Source: Acidobacteriota bacterium
Lineage (GTDB): Bacteria; Acidobacteriota; Terriglobia; UBA7540
Direction: 5' to 3'
DNA length: 5,934 nt
Assembly: GCA_021827245.1 (NCBI GenBank)
Contig: JAKAWN010000420.1
Span: 1 to 5,934 of the forward strand
Part shown: positions 1-5,934 of the stretch, piece by piece
Layout of the letters: each line of letters starts with the position of its first letter
How positions within the stretch are numbered: position 1 is the first letter of the stretch
The notes under the pieces: generated by a model
The model's input: only the letters and a program-made list of their open reading frames with translations
Databases searched by the model: none
Told to the model about the DNA's origin: nothing
Made by a program: the position numbers and the translations under genes

Positions 1-2
1 CA

Positions 3-425
3 GGTGCGTTTCTGTTCACTCTCCCAGTTGCCCGGATGTTCCGCCACGTGGCCGCAGTGGAATCTCATCCTGCAGCGGCGCGCGATCTTGAAGCAAATGT
101 TGGAAGGTATGGCTTGAGTCATGTCCGCTCCGTAAGGCAATCGGTCTTTGATTTTCTCCGCCGCTTTGCCCAGACCGAGCCCGACCTCGTGATCCTAGAT
201 CCCCCGCGCTGTGGGGTCGGCAAGCCCACGTTGAGATATTTAATTGATTTGCGCCCGAGGCGCATTCATTATGTAACCTGTCACCCGCCAACCTGGGCGC
301 GTGATCTGGCCTACATATTGGAACGGGACTATCGTTTGGAAGGCGTTGAAATGTTCGACTGCTTCCCGCAGACTTACCATATCGAATGCCTGGCGCGCCT
401 TGCTCGCGAGGATCACGCTGCCTGA
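3..425 (+). CDS. 23S rRNA (uracil-5-)-methyltransferase, RlmD/TrmA family, C-terminal part
   Basis: This is the C-terminal end (about 140 residues) of a SAM-dependent RNA methyltransferase cut by the left window edge; the frame is open from position 3. The visible part starts inside SAM motif I (G-A-F-x-x-x-L-P). It then shows the ribose-binding acidic residue in V-E-S-H (Glu codon at 60-62), the D-P-P-R motif (198-209), and Y-V-T-C, whose Cys (279-281) aligns with the catalytic nucleophile that attacks uracil C6. It ends with F-P-Q-T-Y-H-I-E, whose Glu (384-386) is the general base in RumA/RlmD. All catalytic residues of this half are intact, so the enzyme is probably active. Family members make m5U in 23S rRNA (positions 747 or 1939) or in tRNA; the TRAM domain and iron-sulfur cysteines that would help choose the subfamily lie outside the window. 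The stop codon overlaps the comEC start by one base (TGATG), which suggests translational coupling. Confidence 0.92.
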   Translation, partial: GAFLFTLPVARMFRHVAAVESHPAAARDLEANVGRYGLSHVRSVRQSVFDFLRRFAQTEPDLVILDPPRCGVGKPTLRYLIDLRPRRIHYVTCHPPTWARDLAYILERDYRLEGVEMFDCFPQTYHIECLARLAREDHAA

Positions 426-3094
426 TGAAAAGTCCCTTGCTCCTTCTGGCAGCTTGCTATGCGCTGGGGATTCTTGCGGCACACTCCCTATCCCCTGACT
501 TTCGGGAGATCCCTGTGCTGCTTGCATCTACTGGCGGCTGCCTTCTCCTTGGACTTATCTTCCTGCGCCGAAACTGGATTCGAGCGGCAGGCTTCGCGGC
601 GATCATGGGCTTTGCGCTTGCTGGCATGGCGACCACGGCCAGGTTTCAAAACCGATTTCTGCCCAACGATATTCACAACCTTGCGGTCTGGGGTATAAAC
701 CTGAATAAGGATGTCCAGACGGAAGGCGTCATTGTCAGCAATCCAATTCGTGGGCCCGACAGCTTCAGATTTGACCTTGAGTGCCGAAGAATCGAGCAAG
801 GTGGAAAGTGGCGGAAAGTGCGGGGAAAGGTTCAGGCACGGTTGTATACACTTGCCAACGCTCAGAGTTGGGCCGCTATTGACAGGCTGAATCTGCGGTA
901 TGGAGACCTTATTCGTGCCCCGGTTCGATTCGAAAGGCCGTGGGTCTATCGAAACCCGGGAAGCTTTGATTTTCGCTGGTGGCTGGAAGCCATTAAGGAC
1001 ATTTCATGGGAAGGGAATATTAAGAGTCCACTCGCGGTTCAGAAGCTTTCGGAATCACAAGCTCCCCGCGTTTCCACGTTCATGGCGGGGATCAGAGCTC
1101 GACTGTTGCACGGAATTGATCGTCTGTATCCTCCCTGGTCGGACCAAGGGCGTGATGGGGCGGTTTTGAAGGCGGTCCTGTTGGGCAGTCGGGCCTCCCT
1201 TGACTCAGATACTGTGGAGAATTTTCGGCAGTCAGGTCTATATCACCTTCTGGTGATTTCAGGCCTTCACGTAGGCTTGTTTGCGGCGGTACTCCTTTTT
1301 TTTCTTCATGCTTTCGGCGTGGGTGAGTCCTGGAGGGCCGGATGTCTCCTATTGTTCCTGGGAATTTATTCACTGTTAGTTGAGCAGCGAGCTCCCACCT
1401 TACGGGCTTCTCTCATGATCGCAGCCTATTTGCTGGCGCGATATCTCTACCGCGACAGGGTGGCTTTGAACGCGGTTGGACTTGCGGGCCTCATCTTGCT
1501 TTTTCACAGGCCCGCCTGGCTCTTTGAGGCCGGGTTTGATCTATCGTTTTCAGCTGCCCTCTTGATCGCGGGGCTCGCACTCCCTATTCTTCAGCGCACA
1601 ACGATCCCTTACTGGAGCGCCTTGGTTCGCTTAAGCGAAGTGGAGCGTGACTCCAGTCTTGCACCGCGTCAGGCGCAGTTTCGGCTGGATCTTCGATCTC
1701 TCGTTGCGATGTTACGGAGAGGGTCTTCGATTCTGGACGGGCACCCTGCTTTTTCCGAGCAAGCTGTTACAACGCCCGTCCGAATTTTCTTGTGGGTAAT
1801 TGATCTCGTGCTGTTTTCAGCCATCATTCAGGTGGGGTTGCTCTTGCCGATGGCAGAGACTTTTCATCGAATCACGCTTGTCGGAATTGGCTTGAACGCT
1901 TTGGCCGTGCCCCTGATGACCGTGCTGATTGCGCTTGCCATCCCCACTGTGATTCTTGCCGCTACAATTCCGGCACTTGCAATCTTGCCGGGGAAATTGC
2001 TTTTCTGGGTCACGAGCGCTCTGCTGGCTTTGACCGAGTTTCGGGGCGCGCCTTTATGGCTATCTTATCGAATTCCGGGTCCTCCGGTCTGGGTTGCTGT
2101 AGGCTTTGCGCTGGCGGTGGTAGCTGCCGGTTTGACGCTCGGCCACAGTACGCGTCTCCTCTGGGGCGCTGCGGCAACCTTCGCATTTTTCGCGGCGATG
2201 GTGGTTTTATATCCGTTTCCCCCAAAGATTCCGAGAGGAATGCTTGAAGTCACGGCGCTCGATTGCGGCCGGGGTGAAGCCCTCTTCGGAGTGCTACCTG
2301 ACGGCACCACGTTGCTGGTGGATGCGGGAGGGAAAGAACATTTTGGACCGGATATTGGACGGTGGAATCCCGGCGAAGAGGTTGTTTCACCTTATCTCTG
2401 GTCACGAGGTATCAAGAAAATCGACATTGCGGTCCTGGACGACGGGGGCGATGAAAATATCGAGGCGATGGAAGCCATTCTACGCAACTTCAAAGTCCGC
2501 GAACTGTGGTCTGCTCCTCGCGTCTCGAGCCCTGAGTATGTCTCTCTTATTGAGACGGCGCGTGAACGGGGAACCAGGATTCAGCAAGTTACGGCCGGTG
2601 ACGACGACCATGGGAAGGGAACTGGCATTCAGGTGTTGTGGCCGCCACGTATTCTCCCCTCTATACGTCTGCCCTTTAGTGACAGATCGCCGGTAGTGCG
2701 TATCACTGATAAAGACGGGAGCATTCTGCTGCGTGGCAGCACGGACGACCGGATCGAACAGATCCTGGCAAGCTCTGGAGTAAATCTTTCCAGTGTGGTG
2801 CTGCAATCTGCGCGTTCGTTGTCAGAAATCATGTCTCAAAAGAAATTCCTGGCGCGGGTGAATCCGGCAATTGTGCTCCGGACCGAAAGTAATCGCAAAG
2901 GTGAGGAGGAGAAGCCTCCCATCCACTTCAACGAACCTGGATTCCCTCGCGTTCCTGTGTTCCAGACTGCCGATGACGGAGCGGTCACGATTGATCTAAA
3001 AAGATCCCTTCTTACCGTTCGTTGCTATGGAACATCCAGGGAGTTTGACTGGCACCCTCGCAGCGTCAGAGCCCCAGGCTTTTCTGGCCTATAA
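425..3094 (+). CDS. comEC: ComEC/Rec2 DNA internalization channel with degenerate C-terminal metallo-beta-lactamase-like domain
   Basis: This 889-residue inner-membrane protein is the channel that carries single-stranded DNA into the cytoplasm in natural transformation. Three hydrophobic helices come first (about 4-21, 29-47, 54-72). A soluble DUF4131/OB-fold region follows (about 90-205, with R-N-P-G-S-F-D-F at 176-183). The polytopic Competence domain (about 240-600) carries the hallmark I-S-G-L-H-V-G (278-284), P-T-L-R-A-S (324-329), D-L-S-F (372-375) and N-A-L-A-V-P (491-496). A soluble insert at about 398-455 interrupts its helices. The last domain (606-889) aligns with the ComEC metallo-beta-lactamase fold: D-A-G-G is kept at 633-636, but the HxHxDH, GD and HHGS metal motifs are replaced (see findings). 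The start at 425 is preferred over the in-frame ATG at 386, because 425 gives a one-base overlap with the preceding stop, a GAGG about 13 nt upstream (408-411), and a protein that begins directly with the first membrane helix. No frameshift is visible. A retained ComEC does not by itself prove competence. Confidence 0.94.
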   Translation: MKSPLLLLAACYALGILAAHSLSPDFREIPVLLASTGGCLLLGLIFLRRNWIRAAGFAAIMGFALAGMATTARFQNRFLPNDIHNLAVWGINLNKDVQTEGVIVSNPIRGPDSFRFDLECRRIEQGGKWRKVRGKVQARLYTLANAQSWAAIDRLNLRYGDLIRAPVRFERPWVYRNPGSFDFRWWLEAIKDISWEGNIKSPLAVQKLSESQAPRVSTFMAGIRARLLHGIDRLYPPWSDQGRDGAVLKAVLLGSRASLDSDTVENFRQSGLYHLLVISGLHVGLFAAVLLFFLHAFGVGESWRAGCLLLFLGIYSLLVEQRAPTLRASLMIAAYLLARYLYRDRVALNAVGLAGLILLFHRPAWLFEAGFDLSFSAALLIAGLALPILQRTTIPYWSALVRLSEVERDSSLAPRQAQFRLDLRSLVAMLRRGSSILDGHPAFSEQAVTTPVRIFLWVIDLVLFSAIIQVGLLLPMAETFHRITLVGIGLNALAVPLMTVLIALAIPTVILAATIPALAILPGKLLFWVTSALLALTEFRGAPLWLSYRIPGPPVWVAVGFALAVVAAGLTLGHSTRLLWGAAATFAFFAAMVVLYPFPPKIPRGMLEVTALDCGRGEALFGVLPDGTTLLVDAGGKEHFGPDIGRWNPGEEVVSPYLWSRGIKKIDIAVLDDGGDENIEAMEAILRNFKVRELWSAPRVSSPEYVSLIETARERGTRIQQVTAGDDDHGKGTGIQVLWPPRILPSIRLPFSDRSPVVRITDKDGSILLRGSTDDRIEQILASSGVNLSSVVLQSARSLSEIMSQKKFLARVNPAIVLRTESNRKGEEEKPPIHFNEPGFPRVPVFQTADDGAVTIDLKRSLLTVRCYGTSREFDWHPRSVRAPGFSGL

Positions 3095-3095
3095 T
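3090..3095 (+). promoter_or_regulatory. Possible -10 element for the small downstream gene
   Basis: A perfect TATAAT hexamer overlaps the comEC stop codon, 35 nt before the GTG start at 3131, so a transcript from it would have a short leader that includes the ribosome binding site. The sequence 17 bp upstream (around 3067-3072) does not resemble TTGACA, and there is no exact TGn extended -10. This is a candidate only; the gene could equally be read through from comEC. Confidence 0.25.
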
Positions 3096-3120
3096 GTATT
3101 ATTGGACTCTGTACTCGATA

Positions 3121-3126
3121 TGAGGG
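3121..3126 (+). promoter_or_regulatory. Ribosome binding site that fixes the GTG start at 3131
   Basis: TGAGGG matches a Shine-Dalgarno sequence and lies 4 nt before the GTG at 3131. No ATG in this frame is available near the beginning of the open frame. The ATG at 3120 is in another frame and leads only to a short basic reading frame. The site therefore supports GTG initiation for the small gene, with slightly tight spacing. Confidence 0.55.
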
Positions 3127-3130
3127 CATT

Positions 3131-3370
3131 GTGGCTACCGAAGCGGAAATCTGGGAAGAAGCAAGGAAGGTCCGAAGGCTTCAGCTCGTGATGGACCTGG
3201 TGATGAGCACTCTTCAGCAGGCAGACATGCCTGTCGAAGAGGCATCCGAACTGGTCGCAGCGACCCGCCGCTTCGCTTTGAGTCTTTTCCCTGACAAAGG
3301 CCACACGTTTGACCTTATCTATCGGCCTCGATTGCAGCGGATTCTTTCCGAGAAATACAGGATTATTTAG
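3131..3370 (+). CDS. Small hypothetical protein, 79 residues, mostly helical
   Basis: I do not recognise this protein. It is a soluble, charged polypeptide with no signal peptide or membrane segment. Its first two thirds read as amphipathic helix (E-A-R-K-V-R-R-L-Q-L-V near 10-20, A-S-E-L-V-A-A-T-R-R near 38-47). The ending has conserved-looking features (L-F-P-D-K-G at about 52-57, then F-D-L-I-Y-R-P-R-L near 60-68). Three points support real coding: a Shine-Dalgarno sequence just before the GTG, the position 36 bp after comEC on the same strand, and an intrinsic terminator that begins exactly at its stop codon. It probably shares a transcript with comEC, but nothing ties it to DNA uptake. 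A small helical partner or regulatory protein is possible, but this is a guess. Its last 8 bp overlap the 3' end of the opposite-strand gene. Confidence 0.7.
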   Translation: MATEAEIWEEARKVRRLQLVMDLVMSTLQQADMPVEEASELVAATRRFALSLFPDKGHTFDLIYRPRLQRILSEKYRII

Positions 3371-4217
3371 GGCCGGGCATGCTCGGCTCCTTTTTCCCAT
3401 CCTTTGGGGTTGGGCTGGACGGGGAATACCCGGGCGGGGTAGGCGAGACGGAAGCAAGTGTTCCTGTAATCGCACCTAGTTTGAGCATGGCCTTGATTTT
3501 CAAAGGGTAGTGATACTTGTCGTCGCTGAACCAGATGACCAGCTTACCCTTTTTCTTCTTATAGAGATTTCCGAAAACCGTGGGTTCGACTCGCAGAGCT
3601 TCATGGATGCCTAACGGCGTTTGGATTTTCCGGCGAGCGGTGACAGCCGCAACCACCGTCGCTGTCTTTGAGCCATCGTTCACTGCAAGCTTGATGTTCT
3701 CGCCTACGTGCAGCGGTTGGCTGCGCACGAAATAGAAAGCCGAGATGACATCCTGAACACAGGGTGGGATCTTGTGCTCGTCGCGTTTCGGAGGCTTGTT
3801 TCCCCCGGCTACATCGCGCTCATTCAGAATGGCCAGTCCCAGGCTGCTGTCGAACGTGATCTTTATGATCTTGTGGTGTCCGCCTTCGTTGATCTGTTTT
3901 GAGATTTGCGTGGAACAGAGTGTTTCCGGGTTAAAAACTGACCGGAACTCGTCCTGGACCTTATACAGGAGTGACGCGAATCCTTGAGAGCGGGCGGTAG
4001 TTGTAACGACATAGGCATCGTCGGATTCTTTCTCGTCTCTGGTGAGGGTTGCGGTAACTATTCCGGCGGGGAAGATCGACCAGTTCACATTGTAAGTGAG
4101 GGTTTCTCCGGGACTGAACGGTAGCGCCTTGTCTTTCTTGCCCTGCGCGCTGGCATTCGTTCCAACCGTTGTGAGGAACACCAGTAAAAGCGCAATACGG
4201 GGCCGTAACAGTTTCAT
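3363..4217 (-). CDS. Secreted DUF3108 domain protein
   Basis: This 284-residue protein is predicted to be exported. Residues 1-24 form a classic signal peptide: basic start K-L-L-R-P-R, a hydrophobic core at about 8-18, and A-S-A before a likely signal peptidase I cut after residue 24. The rest matches the DUF3108 family by pattern: P-G-E-T-L-T-Y-N-V-N-W near 36-46, the C-V-Q-D-V-I-S-A-F-Y-F block at 153-163, and I-W-F-S-D-D-x-x-x-x-P-L-K-I at 228-241. The family is periplasmic or cell-surface and its biochemical role is not established. Two Cys in the mature part (101, 153) could form a disulfide. The last 30 residues are rich in Pro, Ser and Lys and look disordered. The start at 4217 is chosen over the in-frame ATG at 4358 because the longer version would bury the signal peptide and overlap the upstream gene. 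No strong Shine-Dalgarno is visible. It follows the methyltransferase-like gene after a 47-bp gap and is probably in the same operon. Confidence 0.87.
   Translation of the reverse strand: MKLLRPRIALLLVFLTTVGTNASAQGKKDKALPFSPGETLTYNVNWSIFPAGIVTATLTRDEKESDDAYVVTTTARSQGFASLLYKVQDEFRSVFNPETLCSTQISKQINEGGHHKIIKITFDSSLGLAILNERDVAGGNKPPKRDEHKIPPCVQDVISAFYFVRSQPLHVGENIKLAVNDGSKTATVVAAVTARRKIQTPLGIHEALRVEPTVFGNLYKKKKGKLVIWFSDDKYHYPLKIKAMLKLGAITGTLASVSPTPPGYSPSSPTPKDGKKEPSMPGPK
3370..3395 (+). terminator. Intrinsic terminator of the rlmD-like/comEC/small-gene block
   Basis: The arms at 3370-3377 and 3382-3389 form an 8-bp G+C-rich stem with two G-U pairs, closed by a CATG tetraloop. One C and then five Ts (3391-3395) follow. 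It begins on the last base of the small gene's TAG stop. Orientation is clear: read on the minus strand, the two G-U pairs become A-C mismatches and no T-run follows. It therefore serves the plus-strand block although it lies inside the coding sequence of the convergent DUF3108 gene. The T-tract is short, so termination efficiency is uncertain. Confidence 0.7.
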
Positions 4218-4264
4218 ACTTGGCTTAGACGCATGCCATTGCTTAAAGGCAATCGCGCCTCTTT

Positions 4265-4810
4265 CTAACGTAGCAGAATCTTTGCGATCAGGAAAATGAC
4301 ACCGATGAGGTATCCGAGGGCAGCTTCGTACTCCCGATTGTTTCGGTAGCGTCTCCAATCGAATCTTCCGGTTGGAAGCCTGAGAGGTTTCCGATAGGGA
4401 AGGAACAACGGTATCGCAGAAGCATATTCATCGTATTTTTGTCCGAAACGCTGGCGTAAGTTCTTCTCCTCGCGGCGCATGACAGGGACGTATACAAGCA
4501 GAAAGAAAATCACGAAAGCCATGCCCAAAATCCATTGCGCGCCGGCCAGCACCAATCCGATGCCGATGAACAGGCTGCCAAGATAAAGAGGATTACGCGT
4601 ATAAGCGTACGGCCCGCTCATGGCAAGGGCGTGGTCTTTCTCCAGGTAACCGGATGCATAAGCCCGGATACACAGACCCATCAGCGCCACGATCGAGCCA
4701 GCGACCAGCAACGGCAACGTAGGCTGAGCAAATATCAGATACGCGACGCCCAACGCAAAGCCGAACGGCACTCGCCACCGCGCGACGAACGATGAAAAAT
4801 CCTTATTCAT
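4265..4810 (-). CDS. Isoprenylcysteine carboxyl-methyltransferase-family integral membrane protein
   Basis: This 181-residue inner-membrane protein belongs to the ICMT/phospholipid-methyltransferase-like superfamily. Hydrophobic helices lie at about 13-29, 32-50, 76-91, 92-110 and 163-180. The family's cofactor-site signature is present: G-P-Y-A-Y-T-R-N-P-L-Y-L-G at 66-78, followed by R-E-E-K-N-L-R-Q-R-F-G near 113-123 and Y-D-E-Y at 126-129. These segments bind S-adenosylmethionine in characterised members. Bacteria lack prenylated CaaX proteins of the eukaryotic type, so the name gives the family and not the substrate; a lipid or other small hydrophobic acceptor is more likely. An extra C-terminal stretch with W-R-R-Y-R-N-N-R-E-Y and a last membrane helix follows the core. 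The ATG overlaps the stop codon of the heptosyltransferase gene (ATGA), pointing to translational coupling and a shared envelope role. Confidence 0.88.
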   Translation of the reverse strand: MNKDFSSFVARWRVPFGFALGVAYLIFAQPTLPLLVAGSIVALMGLCIRAYASGYLEKDHALAMSGPYAYTRNPLYLGSLFIGIGLVLAGAQWILGMAFVIFFLLVYVPVMRREEKNLRQRFGQKYDEYASAIPLFLPYRKPLRLPTGRFDWRRYRNNREYEAALGYLIGVIFLIAKILLR

Positions 4811-5856
4811 GCCTCTATTCCCAGGCGTTGCATGGCCGCTTTGACGACGGATTCAACCGTAACTCCTTCAAGATAATTCGCGTGCTTCGAATGCCCGGCC
4901 ATCCTTGCTCTTCTCGAGCCACATAAGATGATATCCGCAGGATTGAAAGGCCCATTCCTCTCCGGGGTGTTGCGAGGATCATTGGAATCGAAAATGGCAA
5001 CTAAAGGCGTCCCTACCGCCGCAGCGAGGTGAAGCGGGCCGGTGTCGCCTCCAATTAAGAGTTTCGCTTTTCGTGCCAGGGCAATGAATTGCAGGATCGT
5101 AGAGGGAAACCACTTTACGCGCGGCGCACTTGGCTGGACAAAGATGTTCCGGGCCAGTTCTTTATCCTGTTCCGAACCTGTTACCAGGATGTCAAAAGGA
5201 AGCTGTTTGCCCAGCAGAGAAGCCAGTTCCGCATAATTCGCGGGATCCCACCTCTTCGACTTCCATCCACCGCCGGGATTAATGATAATGAACTCATTGG
5301 TTCCCAGGTCTTGAAGTCGTTCCCGAACTGTTTGTGTGTCCTGGGGATTGTCGGGCAAGGGAAACTCCCACTCTGACGAATGTGCCCCGAGGGGTTCCAC
5401 TAGAGACAGATTAAGATCAACAATATGGGTGCGGTCCAGCGGAGAAACGCGATGTGTGTACAAAGCGGCTGCCAGCGGCTCGCGGAGCCATTGCCATGAC
5501 AGGCCAATCCGTTTCTGTGAGTAGCTCAAACGCGCAAAAACCGCTGACTTCAACAACCCTTGAAAGTCGATGGCGGCATCATATGGACATTCACGGAGGG
5601 CATTGATACCTTGCATCATTTCCGTCAGCGTATGCCTTGAAGCCAGCTTTTTCCTCCAACCGAGAGTATCTAGTTTGATCACGCGGCTGACGAAAGGATT
5701 TCCTCGAACAAGCGCTGCGAAACGACTCTCGATAGCCCAGTGGATCTCGGCTTGGGGATGGGCCCGGCCCAGCGCAGCGACTGCGGGCAGAGTATGAACG
5801 ATATCTCCAATCGAACTGAGACGGATTACGAGGAAACGAGGACAGGATTCTGGCAT
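4807..5856 (-). CDS. waaC: Lipopolysaccharide heptosyltransferase, GT9 family, WaaC (heptosyltransferase I)-like
   Basis: This 349-residue glycosyltransferase has the GT-B fold of family 9. WaaC adds the first L-glycero-D-manno-heptose from ADP-heptose to Kdo2-lipid A on the cytoplasmic face of the inner membrane. The N-terminal R-L-S-S-I-G-D-I-V-H-T-L-P (12-24) contains Asp18, which aligns with the catalytic Asp13 of E. coli WaaC. D-F-Q-G-L-L-K-S (97-104) and R-E-P-L-A (125-129) resemble WaaC more than WaaF. In the C-terminal nucleotide-sugar half, N-P-G-G-G-W-K-S-K-R-W (193-203) and G-G-D-T-G-P-L-H-L-A-A-A (269-280) are intact. The length is typical and no key residue is missing. The start at 5856 is well fixed because an in-frame TGA lies three codons upstream; the ribosome binding site is only a weak GAAAG. 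The assignment to heptosyltransferase I over another GT9 member is inferred from motif resemblance, and the sugar used in this organism may differ. Confidence 0.88.
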   Translation of the reverse strand: MPESCPRFLVIRLSSIGDIVHTLPAVAALGRAHPQAEIHWAIESRFAALVRGNPFVSRVIKLDTLGWRKKLASRHTLTEMMQGINALRECPYDAAIDFQGLLKSAVFARLSYSQKRIGLSWQWLREPLAAALYTHRVSPLDRTHIVDLNLSLVEPLGAHSSEWEFPLPDNPQDTQTVRERLQDLGTNEFIIINPGGGWKSKRWDPANYAELASLLGKQLPFDILVTGSEQDKELARNIFVQPSAPRVKWFPSTILQFIALARKAKLLIGGDTGPLHLAAAVGTPLVAIFDSNDPRNTPERNGPFNPADIILCGSRRARMAGHSKHANYLEGVTVESVVKAAMQRLGIEA

Positions 5857-5934
5857 CGTCTTTCAGGTTGATTTAAGTGAAGTAGAAAAATCATGGCTTG
5901 CAGACTTTCGCTCCATCCGGGGTGCCTTCTCTCA
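5857..5934 (-). other. Upstream edge of the minus-strand operon, no gene assignable
   Basis: These 78 bases precede the heptosyltransferase gene. On the minus strand one frame stays open from the edge to a TGA at 5893-5891 and could be the last 13 codons of an upstream gene ending in V-C-K-P. A second open frame runs on into the heptosyltransferase gene and stops inside it near 5830. Neither tail is recognisable. TTAAAT near the start codon has no matching -35, so I do not call a promoter. Whether transcription starts here or further upstream cannot be decided. Confidence 0.3.

Noticed and set aside
386..424. Earlier comEC start at ATG 386
   Set aside because: It adds 13 residues inside the end of the upstream gene and moves the first membrane helix away from the N-terminus; the ATG at 425 gives a typical coupled start.
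2244..2696. A 150-codon plus-strand open frame inside comEC
   Set aside because: It lies wholly within the well-supported ComEC coding frame, resembles no known family and has no separate ribosome binding site; it is a shadow of the real gene.
2240..3094. comEC as a pseudogene because of its degenerate end
   Set aside because: The frame is intact to a normal length and the channel motifs are preserved; loss is limited to the metal-site residues.
3120..3191. Short basic reading frame from the ATG at 3120
   Set aside because: Only 23 codons, with no ribosome binding site of its own; the TGAGGG there is better placed for the GTG at 3131, which opens a longer frame ending exactly at a terminator.
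3708..3987. Plus-strand open frames opposite the DUF3108 gene
   Set aside because: They are antisense to a gene with a signal peptide and family motifs and show no recognisable protein pattern.
4238..4253. Small inverted repeat ATTGC/GCAAT between the methyltransferase-like and DUF3108 genes
   Set aside because: The stem is only 5 bp on the minus strand and no T-run follows; it is too weak to call a terminator or regulator.
4218..4358. Longer N-terminus for the DUF3108 protein from the ATG at 4358
   Set aside because: The extra 47 residues overlap the 3' end of the methyltransferase-like gene, look non-conserved and would bury a clear signal peptide that begins at 4217.

Overview
The window looks like ordinary chromosomal DNA from a Gram-negative bacterium of moderate GC content. 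A member of the Acidobacteriota is my best guess. It rests on the mix of families (an RlmD-type methyltransferase next to ComEC, and a WaaC-like heptosyltransferase next to an isoprenylcysteine-methyltransferase-like membrane protein and a DUF3108 protein) and on the long soluble insert in ComEC. This is inference from family resemblance, not a computed placement. The heptosyltransferase implies an LPS-bearing outer membrane. I see no mobile element, CRISPR array, tRNA or rRNA.

Layout: two convergent gene blocks meet at about position 3365. The plus-strand block runs from the left edge. It holds the C-terminal end of a TrmA/RlmD-family 23S rRNA uracil-5 methyltransferase (3-425), a full-length ComEC/Rec2 DNA-uptake channel (425-3094, sharing one base with the gene before it), and a small unrecognised helical protein (3131-3370, GTG start). 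A good intrinsic terminator for this block begins on the last base of the small gene's stop codon. The minus-strand block enters from the right edge. It holds a heptosyltransferase of the WaaC type (5856-4807), an isoprenylcysteine carboxyl-methyltransferase-family membrane protein (4810-4265, ATGA overlap) and a secreted DUF3108 protein (4217-3363). The two blocks overlap tail to tail by 8 bp, and the plus-strand terminator lies inside the coding sequence of the DUF3108 gene.

How the genes work together: the minus-strand genes form a plausible envelope operon, with core LPS sugar transfer, a membrane methyltransferase-like enzyme and an exported protein of unknown job. The plus-strand genes share transcription but have no obvious common pathway. 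The most notable observation is in ComEC. Its C-terminal metallo-beta-lactamase-like domain is full length and in frame, but every metal-binding motif I can align has been replaced, so it looks like a pseudoenzyme fused to a normal-looking channel. I found no clearly new multi-gene system.
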